A stretch of 64,000 bases of DNA from Eonycteris spelaea (Eukaryota > Chordata > Mammalia > Chiroptera > Pteropodidae): contig PUFA01000209.1 of the NCBI GenBank assembly GCA_003508835.1, positions 909,001 through 973,000 of the forward strand, in the 5' to 3' direction. Below, one piece after another: positions 35,421 to 48,141 of this stretch. How positions within the stretch are numbered: position 1 is the stretch's first letter; every line of letters begins with the position of its first letter. A model generated the notes under the pieces. That model ran no database searches and was not told the origin of the DNA. It saw only the letters and a program-made list of their open reading frames with translations. The position numbers were made by a program, and so were the translations under genes.

Positions 35421-36384
35421 CAAGAAAACAGTCTTCTAGGTTCTAAAGAATTATGGATGTTTCCCTTTAAATGATTTTTGATTTATAAAGTCCAAGTTAT
35501 TGATAAAGTATGTGAAAGATTTATGCAAGGTATAGATATGCATGTGTGTATACACACATATACTAACTATATGAAAAAATTAATGAAAAATTAATGTTTA
35601 AAATTTCCAAGAGAATTGGTATTATTGACCTTTCCATAATCATTCTTATGTGTCATGTGTATAAAAAAGAAACATTAGAAGATAAAACATATGCCAATAC
35701 AGTGATTTTTGGGGTGGGGCAGAGAATAAGGTAGAAAGGAATACAGCTATTTTTTTTTAAGAGTACAACTTTTTATACAATTGTGAATTACTTGACAGAA
35801 ATTTGACACTGAACTAATTTTTCATGAGAAGATATGCCTATTACATTGAGTAAGACTAGAAACAGCATTTGTTGTCCTAAAAACTTATTAGGACAATAAG
35901 TCTTATTTGTTTGACCAATCAAGAATTGTTTCTATGGATTGTGTAATAATCTAAGAAAACAGCTTTGTTAAAAGCAAGTTATATTTGCTATAAGAACTAG
36001 CGGCAAGTAAAGACCACTAATAAAACAAATACATTGATTTTGCCTTTCTTCCTGTGTTATCACAGTGTTATTTTGGCCTTTAAATGCTTCTCCTCAACTA
36101 AATTTAGCTACATGCCCTAAATTAGCCCTTTTATTCATTTTTTAAAGCCAATTAGCATAAGAAAGTTAGCCTTGTTTCAGTCTGACTTTTTTCTCAGGAA
36201 AGATTTTTTTACTACTTGTCTCTTGGCACATTTAAGAATCGGGAGATACACTAAATATACCTAACAAAAAAAAATTAGAGGAAGTTAGACAATTTTGGAA
36301 AACATGGAGAAATAAATGTATATAGACATCTTAGAGTGAGGTAGCACATAAATAATAGAAATCTGAAAGTGTTGACATCTCCAC
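35421..36384. other. Unassigned sequence with palindromes
   Basis: No gene or repeat family. It holds the palindrome atgtgtgtatacacacat (35542-35559) and a 9-bp hairpin ttgtcctaa/ttaggacaa (35872-35896). Bases 36030-36200 look single-copy. Confidence 0.35.
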
Positions 36385-36875
36385 ATATTTGCTTCAGATG
36401 GTCAAGCTTTCAGCAACATGGATAAACCTGGAGGAGGACATCAGTTAATTGAAATATACTAGACACAGAAAGAAAGAAAGTGCATAATCCAACTTATATG
36501 TGGAATCTAAAACAGTCAAATACATAAAAAGTGTAGAACAGCGGTTAAGAAGAGTAGGAAGGTAAAGGAAATGGGGAGATGTTGGTCAAAAAGTGTGAAG
36601 TGACAGTTCTGTAGGATTATAAGTCTAGAGACCTATTGTACAGCATGATAACTACAGTTAATAATACTGTATTGAATACTAGAAATATACTAAGAACACT
36701 TCAGGTGCTCCCATCATACATACGCACAGACACATACACATATACACATATGCACACTGGTATCTGTATGAGAAGATGAATGTGATAATTAGCTTGACTG
36801 TAGTAATTATTTTACTATGTATTTAAATCATGTTGTATACCTTAAATACATTCAATTTTTTTAAATAAAATTTTT
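36385..36875 (+). mobile_element. LINE-1 3'UTR, sense
   Basis: 'cagcaacatggataaacctgg', 'tatatgtggaatctaaaaca', 'ggaaatggggagatgttggtc', 'gtacagcatgataactacag', 'actgtattgaatactagaaa', then a CA/TA patch, 'ttaaatcatgttgtatacct' and a terminal T/A-rich end. It is a near-complete L1MA/MB-like 3'UTR. Confidence 0.88.
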
Positions 36876-38261
36876 AAAATGGGAGAAAGGTATAAGATAA
36901 ATTTAAAAGAAATTTAAGAAAACTTATTTGCCTTCTTTAAGCTGTCAAATAAAAGCAAAAAATTTCATAGGTTTTTGCCAGTTTCTGATTCGGTACATGT
37001 TTACCTTATTAACATTTACCTTTAATTCTAAGGTGCTGTGTCAATACACTGAGGTGACCAAATTTTCTGACCAAAAATTCGTATAGATATACCTGAAACT
37101 TTTTCTAATTTTAAAGCAGTGAATGAAGATATTGACAGTATTAGAAAATTTCTATTAAAAAGTTACCAACTTAGAAAGTCATTCATTTGATCTAAATGAA
37201 AAGTAATGTTTCAAGAGCGACACATAAATGCATCTAATATTGTCATTCTTCAGCACAATGTTTTAAAAATAACTCAGCTTTTGAAGGGGATGCTAATTCT
37301 TATGCCAATAGATTAGTGATTTCTGGTTTTCACGAGGTTAATATTATGGTATTTATAATAAATAGTAAATGTTTACCACCTTTTGTGCAAGACATACATG
37401 TATCATCCATTTTCTTGAAAATAAATTATGTAATTTCTCACTATGCACTTCTCTTTTAAACTCATTACGATCAAGTGTTAATTGCAAATGCAAACTAAAG
37501 TGTTACTGAACAACAAAATTATAAATGTATACCACACCAAAAAATGATAAAACTATAAGAAAGTGTGGACCACACAATAGACACTGATGACAGAACTACT
37601 GTCGCCAGTAGTTCTATTTCCAGCCTACACTTCCTATGTCACCTAATCAATGATTTCCCATGCTTTCTTCTCATCCCACCAACTAGCTTCAGGTGGCTTC
37701 ATGTTTCTCTCAGGCAATAGCAATGGCCTTGGCATAACTGGCTAGAATACCTAGTGGCCAGCATAGACAGCAGACTTGAATACTTCTCTAATATTATGCA
37801 AAAACAGAAAGGTTAGCTGTCTCCAGTTGCTTATATCTGAGAGCACTTAAATTTAGCAGCAGGCACTTTGCATGCTATCCCTTAAAGAAAGGTGTTGAGT
37901 ATGTTCTGTCTGGTCTGGAAAGAATCAGTAAGATAAATAGATTATTGCTACTTAAGATTTAAGCAGGTATCCAAACCACAAACTGTGTCCACTGCATGAC
38001 TACTAGTTGAGAACATGGCAGACATTACAAATACAAAGTAGAGCCCTATCAAACCCACCTCTCTGTATAGAAGGACCTCAGGCACAAACCATAACTTGCC
38101 TAGGGAACATATATATCATCACCTAATGATAATCATGGGGAAGAATACTGACACTCAGTGGAGGCTAGAGTTGCTGAATCATTCAGTGGATAAAACTAGT
38201 AAAAGAACTTGACTTGCATGTGAAAAGTTTTAGGGCACATGGAAAATAATAGAGAGGGGTT
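36876..38261. other. Unassigned sequence
   Basis: No gene or confident repeat. It contains the hairpin at 37592-37615. Confidence 0.35.
37592..37615 (+). repeat. Perfect 10-bp hairpin, TCGC tetraloop
   Basis: agaactactg, loop tcgc, cagtagttct. It lies in otherwise unassigned sequence. Confidence 0.9.
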
Positions 38262-38620
38262 CTATTTTAGTCTGTTCAGGATGCTACAACAATACTATAG
38301 ACTGGATGGCTTATAAAGAACAGAAATTTCTCAAAGTTCTAGAGCCTGAGAAGTCCAAGATCAAGATGCTGGCATACTTGATGTCTAGTGAGAATCTACT
38401 TCTCAGTTTGTAGATGGCTGTCTTCTCTCTGTGTCCTCATATGGCAGAACGAGGTAAGGGAGCTCTTAGGCCTCTCTTTTAAGGGCACTAATCTCTTTCA
38501 TGAGGGTTTCACCCTCACAAATTAATCACATCCCAAAGGCCTCACCTCCAAATGCCATCATGTTGAGGATTAGGTGTCAACATAGGATTTGGAGGGCACA
38601 CAAACATTCAGTGAATATCC
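38262..38620 (-). mobile_element. Solo LTR of ERVL-MaLR type (MST/MLT1-like), antisense
   Basis: Read on the plus strand it shows the antisense MaLR order: 'ttagtctgttcaggatgcta', 'actggatggcttataaagaa', 'ctgagaagtccaagatcaag', 'tctgtgtcctcatatggcag', 'aagggcactaatctctttc', 'cctcacctccaaatgccatc' and 'cacacaaacattcagtg'. At about 360 bp it is near full length. No internal MaLR sequence is attached. Confidence 0.88.
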
Positions 38621-40059
38621 CAGGGAATACACCTTTGTCCAGCCATTCTTAATTTGTATGCAAAGCCACCTCGAGGGACTGCACATCAGTTATAGATATC
38701 ATGTCAGATTTGATTCAGACACTCACACTTGCTGAGATAAAACAACCATTCTCCTTCCTATTCCCCAGTGAGTACTTTAGAGGTTATGAACATTTTCAAT
38801 AATGTCCTCATAACACAGTATCCTATTTATATTGTCCCCTTTTCCTAGAAGGCTCCTTACCCTAAACTTCTCAGTATAGCTACAGCAGAACCCGTTGTCT
38901 TTCTACCTGTCACTCTCTAATAGAGACTAGCTTTGGGGAGTCAAATGATTTTCAGGTCCCCCATATTCTTTGTGCTGAATAAGAGGATAAAAATAGTTTA
39001 ATACCTACTGAGGTGGCCCAACACAAAAAGCATAGGTGTCATAGCTGGAGCCACAAAGTGTATTTCAGGATCTAAAACTCTATTTCTTCTTTCAGCTCTT
39101 TTCTTAATCACCATCTCTATTAAAAAATTCATGTCCACTTAAGCCATGCTGATCCATTTTTCCTGCTTCTTTGTTTATTGCACAAATTAAATGAGAACCC
39201 ATGTTATATATATATAATATAAAAGAAACATAACTTGTGCTGATACAAGCATACACAAGGATCATTTTGTTTGCCAAGAGTATTCTGCCTTCTGGCACAG
39301 AAAATTATTTTACTTTAAACAAATGAGTTCTGGTTTGACAAGAGTGAAACAAATGTTCATCATAAATCAGATCAATGTGGGGGAAATATAGCTGAACTAT
39401 ATTATTTCTGGGACAAATCTAAGGTGTCATAACTACTAGAGCTTCCAATACCCAGGGTGAGTCACTTTAAAAATGAGAGTTCCAGACCCTAGCCAGAAGG
39501 TAACCCATCAAATTTGAAAAGAACCTCAGAGAAGGATGAAGAGACAAAACAGGCAAGGACAATGCCGTTAGAGCAGTTTAACAAAGATGTGCTATGAGCA
39601 TAAAGAAACCATTGAGAATAAGTCAAGACTGTAATTGTGTCTCTAAACCAAATACATACAAACACCCAAAGTAGATATTCCTGCTGATCTGAGAAACAGT
39701 GAGAGGATCTGGCGAAGTAATTCGGGAAGTTAAGCCTACAAAGAAAACATCAGTAGTCACTAGAAAAAGAGCATGAAAGAATAGAGAATGCCGTTTCATT
39801 GAGGCCAATAGATGGTAGTGTTTCAAGAGATGGAAGTGATCGATAATGTCCAGTGCTTCCATGATGTAAAGAAAAACCAGAGCAAAAAATATATATATAT
39901 TAAGTCTAGCAGAATGGAGATCAAAGTTCTCTTAGTGAGATTCAAGTAAAGCATATGTATTCTCACTGTTTGATATAATCTAATAAGCTAATCATAAAAG
40001 GACAACAAGGAATAGTTATAAAGCATTGATTTTTATACCTTAAAGCCGTCTTTGAAATC
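38621..40059. other. Unassigned sequence
   Basis: No gene or confident repeat. Minus-strand frames at 39104-39298 and 39623-39862 have no domain signal. Short (TA)n runs lie at about 39204-39218 and 39888-39900. Confidence 0.35.
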
Positions 40060-40235
40060 TGTTTCCACCTCCTATCAGGTCTGTGATTTTTAGATAAATT
40101 TATAATCTACTATTCCAATTTTTATCTCTAAAATGATGATAATACAAGTCCTATCGACAACACTTATTGACAGTATTAAATTAGATGACATGTGTAATAG
40201 GTCAGGCACAGCATCACAATCAATTAGAGTAGTTA
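40060..40235 (+). mobile_element. MIR SINE, sense
   Basis: The order 'ccacctcctatcaggtctgtg', 'tttttatctctaaaatgatgataataca', 'gtattaaattagatgacatg' and 'aggtcaggcacagcat' follows MIR ('cctcatctgtaaaatggggataataata ... aggattaaatgag'). Confidence 0.6.
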
Positions 40236-40669
40236 AATATATTAAATACAAACAAATAATGGCAGATGTCGTTAAAAATTGTTGGGAAAAAAGATCGATT
40301 CTTCATTTGGCAGTTGTAACTAACAAAATGGCTACTTTAAATATAGGTACTTAGTTACATTATATGAATATGGAAGAGAAAGAAATGTACTTTTATAATT
40401 TTCTTCCATGTAAACTAATATAGGAAGATAGAAATAGTTAAGAAAAATTTCAAAAGAATAACTTTTCCTCAAATCGGAAGTGCAGTCTTTCTCTGAGCAC
40501 ATTCAAATCCCTACTGTTAGCACCAACAAAAATACTCTTCTGTATCAGATGGTACATCCTTTACTACTAGTAGATGAAAACATGTGTAGGCTTACAGATT
40601 TTTGAGCTTCCATCTGAAAATGAAAACCTTTATTTCAAATATCATAACCTCTCCTGGATTTGGTATTAT
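40236..40669. other. Unassigned AT-rich sequence
   Basis: No gene or repeat is recognised. Confidence 0.4.
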
Positions 40670-41310
40670 AAATAGACTTGGAACAGACAATTCACAAAAG
40701 ATGATGGCCAAAGAACCAATAAACAAATGCAAATGTATTTATCAGAGAAATGCAAATTAAAACCATCAGAATGGCTAAAATTTAAATAGTGGAAAATGCA
40801 AGTACTGGTGAGAGTATGGAGTACCTTAGAACTCTCTGCTCCTGGTATGACTAAACTGGTACAACACTTAGGAAGTATTTACCCAACACACGTAGCCCAG
40901 TAATTTCTTTACTTAGTTAATACCCAATAGAAATTCATACATATGCTCACAAAAAAAGACATACTATGTTTATAGTGATGCTATTAATAGCCCTAATGGA
41001 ATTCTCCCAATGTTCAACATTGTGGATGGTTCTTACAGTGTTAAACAAAAGAAGCCAACACAAAAGTAAATGCAATGTGACTCTAATTATACTACAGAAA
41101 TAGTAAAAACTAATCTCCATTTTAGAAGTCAAGGAGAGTGGAGTATAAGAGGGGAAATTCTCAGCTTTGGACCATAATCTGTTTCTCAATCTGGGAATTG
41201 ATTGAAAGGTAGTGTTCTGTTGTGAAAATTCAGGGAGATATACATTTATAATATGTGCACTTCTCTGTATTATGTTTCAATTGTAATTTTTAAAAATATT
41301 ATCGGCATAG
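40670..41310 (+). mobile_element. Old LINE-1 (L1MC/ME-like) ORF2 end and 3'UTR, sense
   Basis: 'agatgatggccaaagaacc', 'agagaaatgcaaattaaaacc', 'ggtacaacacttaggaagt' and 'tacccaatagaaattcatac' are ORF2 C-terminal text. Then come 'gtgttctgttgtgaaaattc' and 'taatatgtgcacttctctgt', the typical 3' terminus of this L1 group. Confidence 0.75.
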
Positions 41311-41944
41311 TTATGTAGTATTTATTTCCTTGAAAATTTGTTATCAAATTTTTGAAATAAAAAGTTATTTTAATGAAGACAAAAGAGATTGAGTTTTGAA
41401 TACACATTATTTCATCCCAAAACAAATCTTTCCCTATTTTCAGAAAACATATATATATGGAAATTCTTAAGGAAAATAGCTAGAAAATATTGAATAAATC
41501 CATTCATTGATCATTCCAGACTTTTATCTAAGGGTAATGGCCTTTCGTTTCCTACCCCCAGGATTTTGAGTTTTTACTTATCCATTGTTTTGACAAAAAA
41601 GACAAAGTCAATAAATCACTTTTTCAAATGTTTATTCTTACTTTGGATGCTAGTTCCTAATTAGAGAAGCATCTCTACTTATGAATAGTTTAGATTCTAC
41701 ACTTCTAGATCCACTATTTAAAGTGATACTATATACAAGTATCAACTAAAATCATCTGCAGCAGAGATGATTATCTTCTGCTTAGTTGGATTTGTATTTA
41801 TTTCAGTTCATAATTTGAACATTTATTAACATTTTATATAACCAAACATAATTTATTTTCCCTAATCAACTGTGTTCTGTGCAACTAGTTATTAAAAGCA
41901 AGCAAACCAAAAAATTTTTCCATTTTATTTTAAAATCATTGGAC
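41311..41944. other. Unassigned AT-rich sequence
   Basis: No gene or repeat is recognised. Confidence 0.4.
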
Positions 41945-42130
41945 AATACTATATAATCTCGCAGTTCTTATATGTGGAATCAAAAAACAAACTCATAGAC
42001 ACAGAAAACAGATTGGTGGTTGCCAGAAGCAGGGGATGGGAGAAATAGATGAAGGGACCTAAATGTATAAACTCTCAGTTATAAAATAAGTCATAGGGAT
42101 ATGTTTTTAAAAGTAATAAATATAAAATCA
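41945..42130 (+). mobile_element. LINE-1 3'UTR fragment, sense
   Basis: 'ttatatgtggaatcaaaaaac', 'aactcatagacacagaaaac', 'gattggtggttgccagaagc' and 'aaactctcagttataaaataag' are diagnostic L1 3'UTR text. Confidence 0.85.
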
Positions 42131-42899
42131 TTGGAGAAAAGATAGGCTCACCATCACCAGTGAGAATCCTCCAAGTTAGAGCCTTCGTCATCACTTTCAA
42201 AGGGGTAACATGTTACTCTTGCTTATGCTTTGGCTTAAGAACTTAGTTTGCCCCTTGGTTCTTTCATCTATTCCTTACAATCCAGACACCATGTTAAGGC
42301 ATGACTAGACCTTTGGCTAAAATAATTATCACGTGGACCCAATTTCTTTGTTTCCTATCTCCACTCCTTACTCTGCTGACTTTAACTCAGACAGAAAACC
42401 TGTGGTAGATGTAAGACAACTACAGTACATAGATTTTGAAACTTCCTACCCATAGAAAGTTTCAAAATCTATGGGTAAAAGCAAGAGTTTCTTTCTTATA
42501 AATTCTAACGAAAGCTTAACTTCATCTCATTGGCTGTAATTGGTCTAAGTGCCCTACTTGTCAATCACTATAATAAGCAAAAACTCAATAAGCTAGTAGC
42601 TTAGGCTTGGGTCAAGTCAAGCCATATCCCTGGAATGGCAGTAAGAACCCTATTTAAATCTAATGCATTGAATATAGGGGAAGAAGGGTCATATCTTCAA
42701 ATCATTATTATTGAAAGTTGAATGCATGGTGTCTGGTCAGCCAAAAACCAATAAAAATCTTCTATACATTCTTTGGAATAGCACAGATACTTCTGCCCTT
42801 TTTCACAGACACCTCTATTAATACATTTTCATACAAGAGGCATACTAGATTCACGTATAATAATCTCATTCTCTGAATATATCAATAATACAATTAAAG
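42131..42899. other. Unassigned sequence
   Basis: No gene or repeat family. It contains the long perfect hairpin at 42428-42473. Confidence 0.4.
42428..42473 (+). repeat. Perfect 17-bp hairpin with 12-nt loop
   Basis: catagattttgaaactt (42428-42444) pairs with aagtttcaaaatctatg (42457-42473). The loop contains acccatag (42448-42455), which is also complementary to ctatgggt at 42469-42476. The region therefore has two mutually exclusive stems, a pattern expected from a template-switch event during replication. Confidence 0.92.
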
Positions 42900-43130
42900 A
42901 ACAATAGTTACTATTCATCAAGCAACTGCTATTTACCAGTTAATATTCTATCTTCTATGTTCATTGTCTCATTTACTTTCATACAAATAAGTTATAAGTA
43001 TTATCATTTTCATAATGGTGAGACAAAGATTCAGAGACCCTAGAGAGCATGTCTGGGGTTTCAAGGCTTAATGGAAGATTTATATTTTTCACCTAAGCCT
43101 GTTTGACTGAATTCTAGGTGCTTAGCACAT
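42900..43130 (-). mobile_element. MIR SINE, antisense
   Basis: 'actgctatttaccagttaatattctatcttctatg', 'cattgtctcatttactttcatac', 'aagtattatcattttcataatggtgagacaaag', then 'cagagaccctagagagc' match the antisense MIR order almost end to end. Confidence 0.78.
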
Positions 43131-44454
43131 ACCATACACAATGGCCTTTAAATGTTTATATTTGGAGAAAATGACCCCTTAGGGCAATATCAATATCTCT
43201 TATAAGAGCTAAACTTAACTGTAAAATCGCATGCTTCATTTCCTACTTTCCATAACATAAATTTTGTTTTCCTTCTAAGGGAAAAAATTCAGATTATACA
43301 CTGAAAGTGGACATGTTCTTTTAAAACAATATTGAAATTATAACAATATTTTTGAATCTGGAATGTTCTTTTTAGAATAAGACTGTAAGTAAGTTAAATA
43401 TTTGCCTATGAATTTTGGCCAACAAGGGAGTCACACTTCCCTCTCTTAAGCACCCTAGGTACTTCCTCTTGATTCACAATTTAGTCATAGTCCATTGGTT
43501 TCATTCTTTATAGAATGTAAATTTTCCAGTTATAAAATTATGTTGGTAATACAGGAAATAACATTTTTAAACAAACCATTCTTTTCTTTAATTGTACTAA
43601 AAACTTTACGTGACATTTGTTTGGACATAAACCCAGCATCAATGGCATGTTTAATAACTTGTAACTTAAGCTTCAAGGTCAGCCTGTACATGAAATAATA
43701 AAATCACCTTTAAAGATCCTTTGCTTTTACTCCTCTTCACATAATTTCTAGAACAAAAATCTCTTTTCTCCCAGCAAGATCTAGAAAAATTTGTAAATTC
43801 TCCCCTGTGATCTTTAAATTTTTTTAATATCTCTTTAAAATTTTTAATATCAACATCCTCTGTATCTGCTGGTAGCCCAAGATGATATCCCAACATCTCA
43901 CATTGACCCATTTTGTCCTTATACAGACACTGCCCTTAGCAGCATAGATTAAACTCTATATATATCGTTCCTTTATACAAATGTAGATATGAGAACGTTG
44001 CTATAAATTCTAATAATTGTATGGAAATAAATGTTAAAGATATTAGGGGAAAAAATGGATACAGAATTGACAGACTTTATCAGGAAACATTTCATCCAGG
44101 TTAGACCATCTTTATAATTCCTATCCAAACTTTCTGCCTTAAGCAGAATGGTCTATTTACCACCTCTGAACACATTTGCTCATTTGGGGGTTTGGTTCTC
44201 ATCTCAAACTATTCTCCCCCTTCTCCCCACCTCTTATCTTTCTTAATTGTTAATCAAAATACTACTTATGGAAACCAAGTAGTCTTCAGATACTCTCAGC
44301 TATTAATGCAATCATTTGAACATTAGCATTCCATAAAGTTGTTCATTATAATAAAAACTATACTTGTAGCTATGAAAGTACCTTCCAATTAGTCCAGGAC
44401 TTGTTAATCTAAGAATTGAGGAAGAGCAAATAAAAATGTGGCAATAATCTAGTC
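43131..44454. other. Unassigned AT-rich sequence
   Basis: No gene or confident repeat. A minus-strand frame at 43666-43911 (81 codons, lysine-rich) has a protein-like composition but no recognised domain. Confidence 0.35.
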
Positions 44455-45485
44455 TGATATTTTATTAAGTTCTGAGTGCCAGGCACTCTGGTGGGCTTTG
44501 GATAAAAACGTGAAGGAAACATGGTCATTATCCTCAGGAAACATAGACCCTATGGTTGAAAAGTAACATCTATCATATGATCACATATAATTATTATAAA
44601 ATATAGACAGTCACTGCCCTCCAGTACAGTAAGTAAGAGTAGAGTTTTATTCAATCTTGGCAAGTATGTGTGTGTATTTATGTTGGTCATGGGGGAAGCT
44701 TCCCTGGAGAAGAGACATCTGGGATATATGAAGGATGAAAAAAAGTGAGATTAAGAGAAATAAGGTTACCTTAAGCAGACAGACTAGCTGGAGCAAAGGC
44801 AGGAAGAAGCATGATGTTGCAGGAAGTATAATAAACCAAAGCTGACTTTTGAATTTTGGTGGAGTGATGGAAGATAGTGGTGATATAGTTACAGAAGACA
44901 ATTCATCTGAAACCTCTTTGGCATGTTGAAGAAATTCATTCTTATCTGAAGAGCTATGGGAAACAATGGGTTTTAATCAAGGGCATCACAAAATAAGATC
45001 TGCTTTTTTGATGATTAATTTAGATGCCATGTAGAGAATGAACTAGAATATCCAAGATAGAGTTTCCTGTTATGCTAGGAAGACATTGCAGTTTTCCACG
45101 TTGAAAATGAAAGCTTGCAGTATAGGAGTGGTGATGAAGATATTGAGGAGTAGAAGGATGTGAAGACTACCTATGAGGTAAAACAATCAATAGGACTTGA
45201 TGAATGGGTTATAGGGTTAAGATAGATGCAATATTAAAGATAACATAGTTCTTGCCTTTCAGTTGAATTGAAAGTGATAGTATTCTTTAAGAGTACTAAA
45301 ATAGAAACTATTTTATTTTTGTTCTCAAGTTTAGTTGGCAGAGGTTAAGGTCATTTGTCTAGTTTTCAAAGGGTTGAGTTTGAAGAGCCTTTAAGAAGAT
45401 TCTGAATCAACAAATAGCTACATATGTCTGCAGTAAAGAGAGGAGATTGAATTTGAGAGAGGGCAAGATAAAGCAATAGGTATCG
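44455..45485 (-). mobile_element. LINE-2 (L2), antisense, long 3' copy
   Basis: Starting from the 3' tail ('gagtgccaggcactctggtg'), the order is 'cagtcactgccctccag', 'cttccctggagaagagac', 'ctagctggagcaaaggcag' and 'atgggttttaatcaagggcatcac'. Next come 'acattgcagttttccac', 'gaggttaaggtcatttg' and 'tttgagaggg'. At over 1 kb it is the longest uninterrupted L2 in the window. The open frame at 44647-44901 is its shadow. Confidence 0.75.
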
Positions 45486-46775
45486 ATGTAACTATCTGAA
45501 TGAAGGTCAGTTTTTCTTATTTCTTACACATTTTTGGTTCTTTCAAGTTGTCCTTTATTAGACCTTTTTACATTAGTTACCTTTAATACATGGCCATTCA
45601 GAATAGTTAAAATATGTGGATATATAGAGAACATCTATAAGATCGGGGTAATTAAGATTTTGCTATTATAATAGATATTTTACAAACTTGCAGTATTTTT
45701 AAATTTATTGTACTTGAAAAAGTATCTTTAAATAATGATACCAAATGTTAAAGTTGCTGAGTGAGATTAAATTTCTGAGATCACTGCTAGACTGGAAATA
45801 GCAGTAGAGATTTAATAGCAGCACCTCCGTGACACATGACATTTCTTTCATCTAATTGTAATGCACCCCTTCACAAAGGTTACTCCTTTATAGAAAAAGA
45901 GGATGGACTTTTACAAGTGATATAGGAACTGGAAACAACAAAATTATCCAGGTGAGCTGTTAGCTCACAGAGGAAAAAAGCAACTAAGACAAAAAAAAAA
46001 AAAAAAACAGTTTATTGTCTTGTTATTAGTTGCAACCCTGGTACCTTGGCTATACCTGGTTGGAGCCAAGGGAACTTGAAAGATTGAAAGATGGCCTGTC
46101 AACATCTTATATTTTCAAGGCAAACCCAATACTTTAATAGCTGTATTTTTGCTGTTTATTATTTTATTGATCTCTAAGGAAAATGTGCAGTGAGAAGCTA
46201 GTATATTTTCTGCTCATATGGAAACTAGTCAAAGACTTCAGTTGCAGAATTAAGGTCCCAACCTCCCCAATCACTCTACTTTAAGTTGCATACATTGATT
46301 CCTTAATGACAACAACAACAAATCACTATTATGTGGCGCTGTAAAAGTGAATTTTCAAATATTTAGATTTCTTGTTTTTTTTTTTTTTATACACTAGAAA
46401 AACTGAGGAAAAAAAATTGTAAGGAAGATAAAACTATCAGTTTCTTTTTCTTCAGTGTGGGTAGGGCATTGATATGACAGAGACTTCTGGATATGCTGTC
46501 TCCATGCACAAACTGAGCTGTTAGTGACAGGTAGCTCTTGCGTTAATTCCCTACTTCACATTGCTTGAACTCTAAGGTCCTCATGCCTAAAAAACATCCT
46601 AATAACTCTGCTCTCTTTGCAAGAAACACAAAATCCCATCTAACAATTAAAACAAATTTAGGCTGCTTTTTGATATTACTGAAACTTTCTTTCAATAAAT
46701 CCAAAGGATTGGCTTTTGAGTTCCTTATCCTCCTTACCTAAAGTCTTTCTTTCATCTCAGTTCAGTCATATTCTA
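45486..46775. other. Unassigned sequence with A- and T-runs
   Basis: No gene or confident repeat. There is an A17 at 45991-46007 and a T-run at about 46375-46389. Neither has a recognisable retrocopy body attached. Confidence 0.35.
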
Positions 46776-47262
46776 CGAGTATTTTCCCCTTATCTGTAGA
46801 GGACATGTTCCAAGACTCACAGTGGGTGCCTGAAACTGTGGATATACTATATATGCTATGATTTTCCTATATATACATACAATTTCACTTAAAGGAAGCA
46901 TTTTACAGCTTCTCTTTGGCATATCTCAATTGTTAGCATTCACTACTCTTGTGCTTTGGGGCACATGAAGTAAAATTAGGGTTTCTTGTTGAGCACTATG
47001 ATATCTCGATAGTTAATCTGATAACCAAGAGGGCTACCAAGTAACTAACAGGCGGGTGGCATATACGGAGTGGATACACTGGACAAAGGGATGATTCACA
47101 TCCCAGGCAGGACTGAGCAGAACACCTGCTGCAAGATTTTATCACACTATTCAAACGATGTGCAATTTAAAACTTGTGATTTCTGGAACTTTTTATTTTC
47201 AGTTGACTGTGGGTAACTGAAATCATGGAAAATGAAACTGCAGAGATGGGGAAACTCACCTT
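46776..47262 (+). mobile_element. Tigger/MER2-like TcMar DNA transposon (internally deleted)
   Basis: The left end 'ttttccccttatctgtagag...catgttccaagactcacagtgggtgcctgaaactgtgg' and right end 'ttgactgtgggtaactgaaatcatggaaaatgaaactgcag...' are mutually complementary in outline. They match the terminal regions of a mammalian Tigger-group element whose consensus is full of 'accgcgg' units, here decayed to TG/CA. No transposase frame is present. Confidence 0.75.
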
Positions 47263-47884
47263 CCCCCTTATAATTTAGTTTCCATTATTATAATTCTCCC
47301 TTCAAAATATCTTGAATTCATTGTTCCCTTCTCTCTTCGTTTTACTCATCTGAAAAAAAAAATCTATTTTTGTTAAACATACTGGTTACTTACTTTGTAC
47401 GGGCACTCAGGCAACAAACTGTTCATATGTACACATATACCTACACACAGCTTACTTGTGCTTCTCAAATTTACTTCCCAGTTTTCAAAGTGGTCATTTC
47501 ACATCTTTATTCCATAAAACTCCTCTACCTATGTTCCCTCAAAACTCATGCCTCCTACTTCAAGGAAATAAAAATAATCAAATAAATGGTAATCTCCTTA
47601 TATTCCCACCACTTTCTTATGCTCTTTAATTTCTGCCTTCCATTATGTTAGACTGAAGTGTCCATGATCCCCTCAAATGGACCTTTCCCTTTTTCTCAAA
47701 GCTTTCCTCTTGTCTTCTCCAGACATTCCCTTGATCAACTCTGCCCTCTTTCTTCTGAGTCACAATGTTCTCCCTCTCTTCTGAATGATCCCCAACTGCA
47801 TACAAACATTCTAGTATTTTCCATTAAACTCTTTGCCTTTACCTTCTTCAGCAATCATCTTATTTCTGTGATTAATGTCAACAA
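47263..47884. other. Unassigned, pyrimidine-rich sequence
   Basis: The C/T-rich text at 47590-47880 may be the upstream part of the L2 that follows, but I cannot place it firmly. Confidence 0.35.
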
Positions 47885-48109
47885 ATGAGATTTTTACATT
47901 TCTCTGACTTCATGTTATTGTTCTCTTGGCAGTATCAGCATTGTCAATTTTTTCTCCTTCTGGGAAGTTTTCCTTCTCATGACCCCCTCCTAAATTCCTC
48001 CTACTTCATTTCCATGCTATCACTATTACTTCCTCTTCCATGCTGGTTCTAACTTCTATTCTTGATGTCTAAATAGTAGAGTTTTCCACAGCTCTATTCC
48101 ATGCTTTAT

Positions 48110-48141
<32 letters not shown>

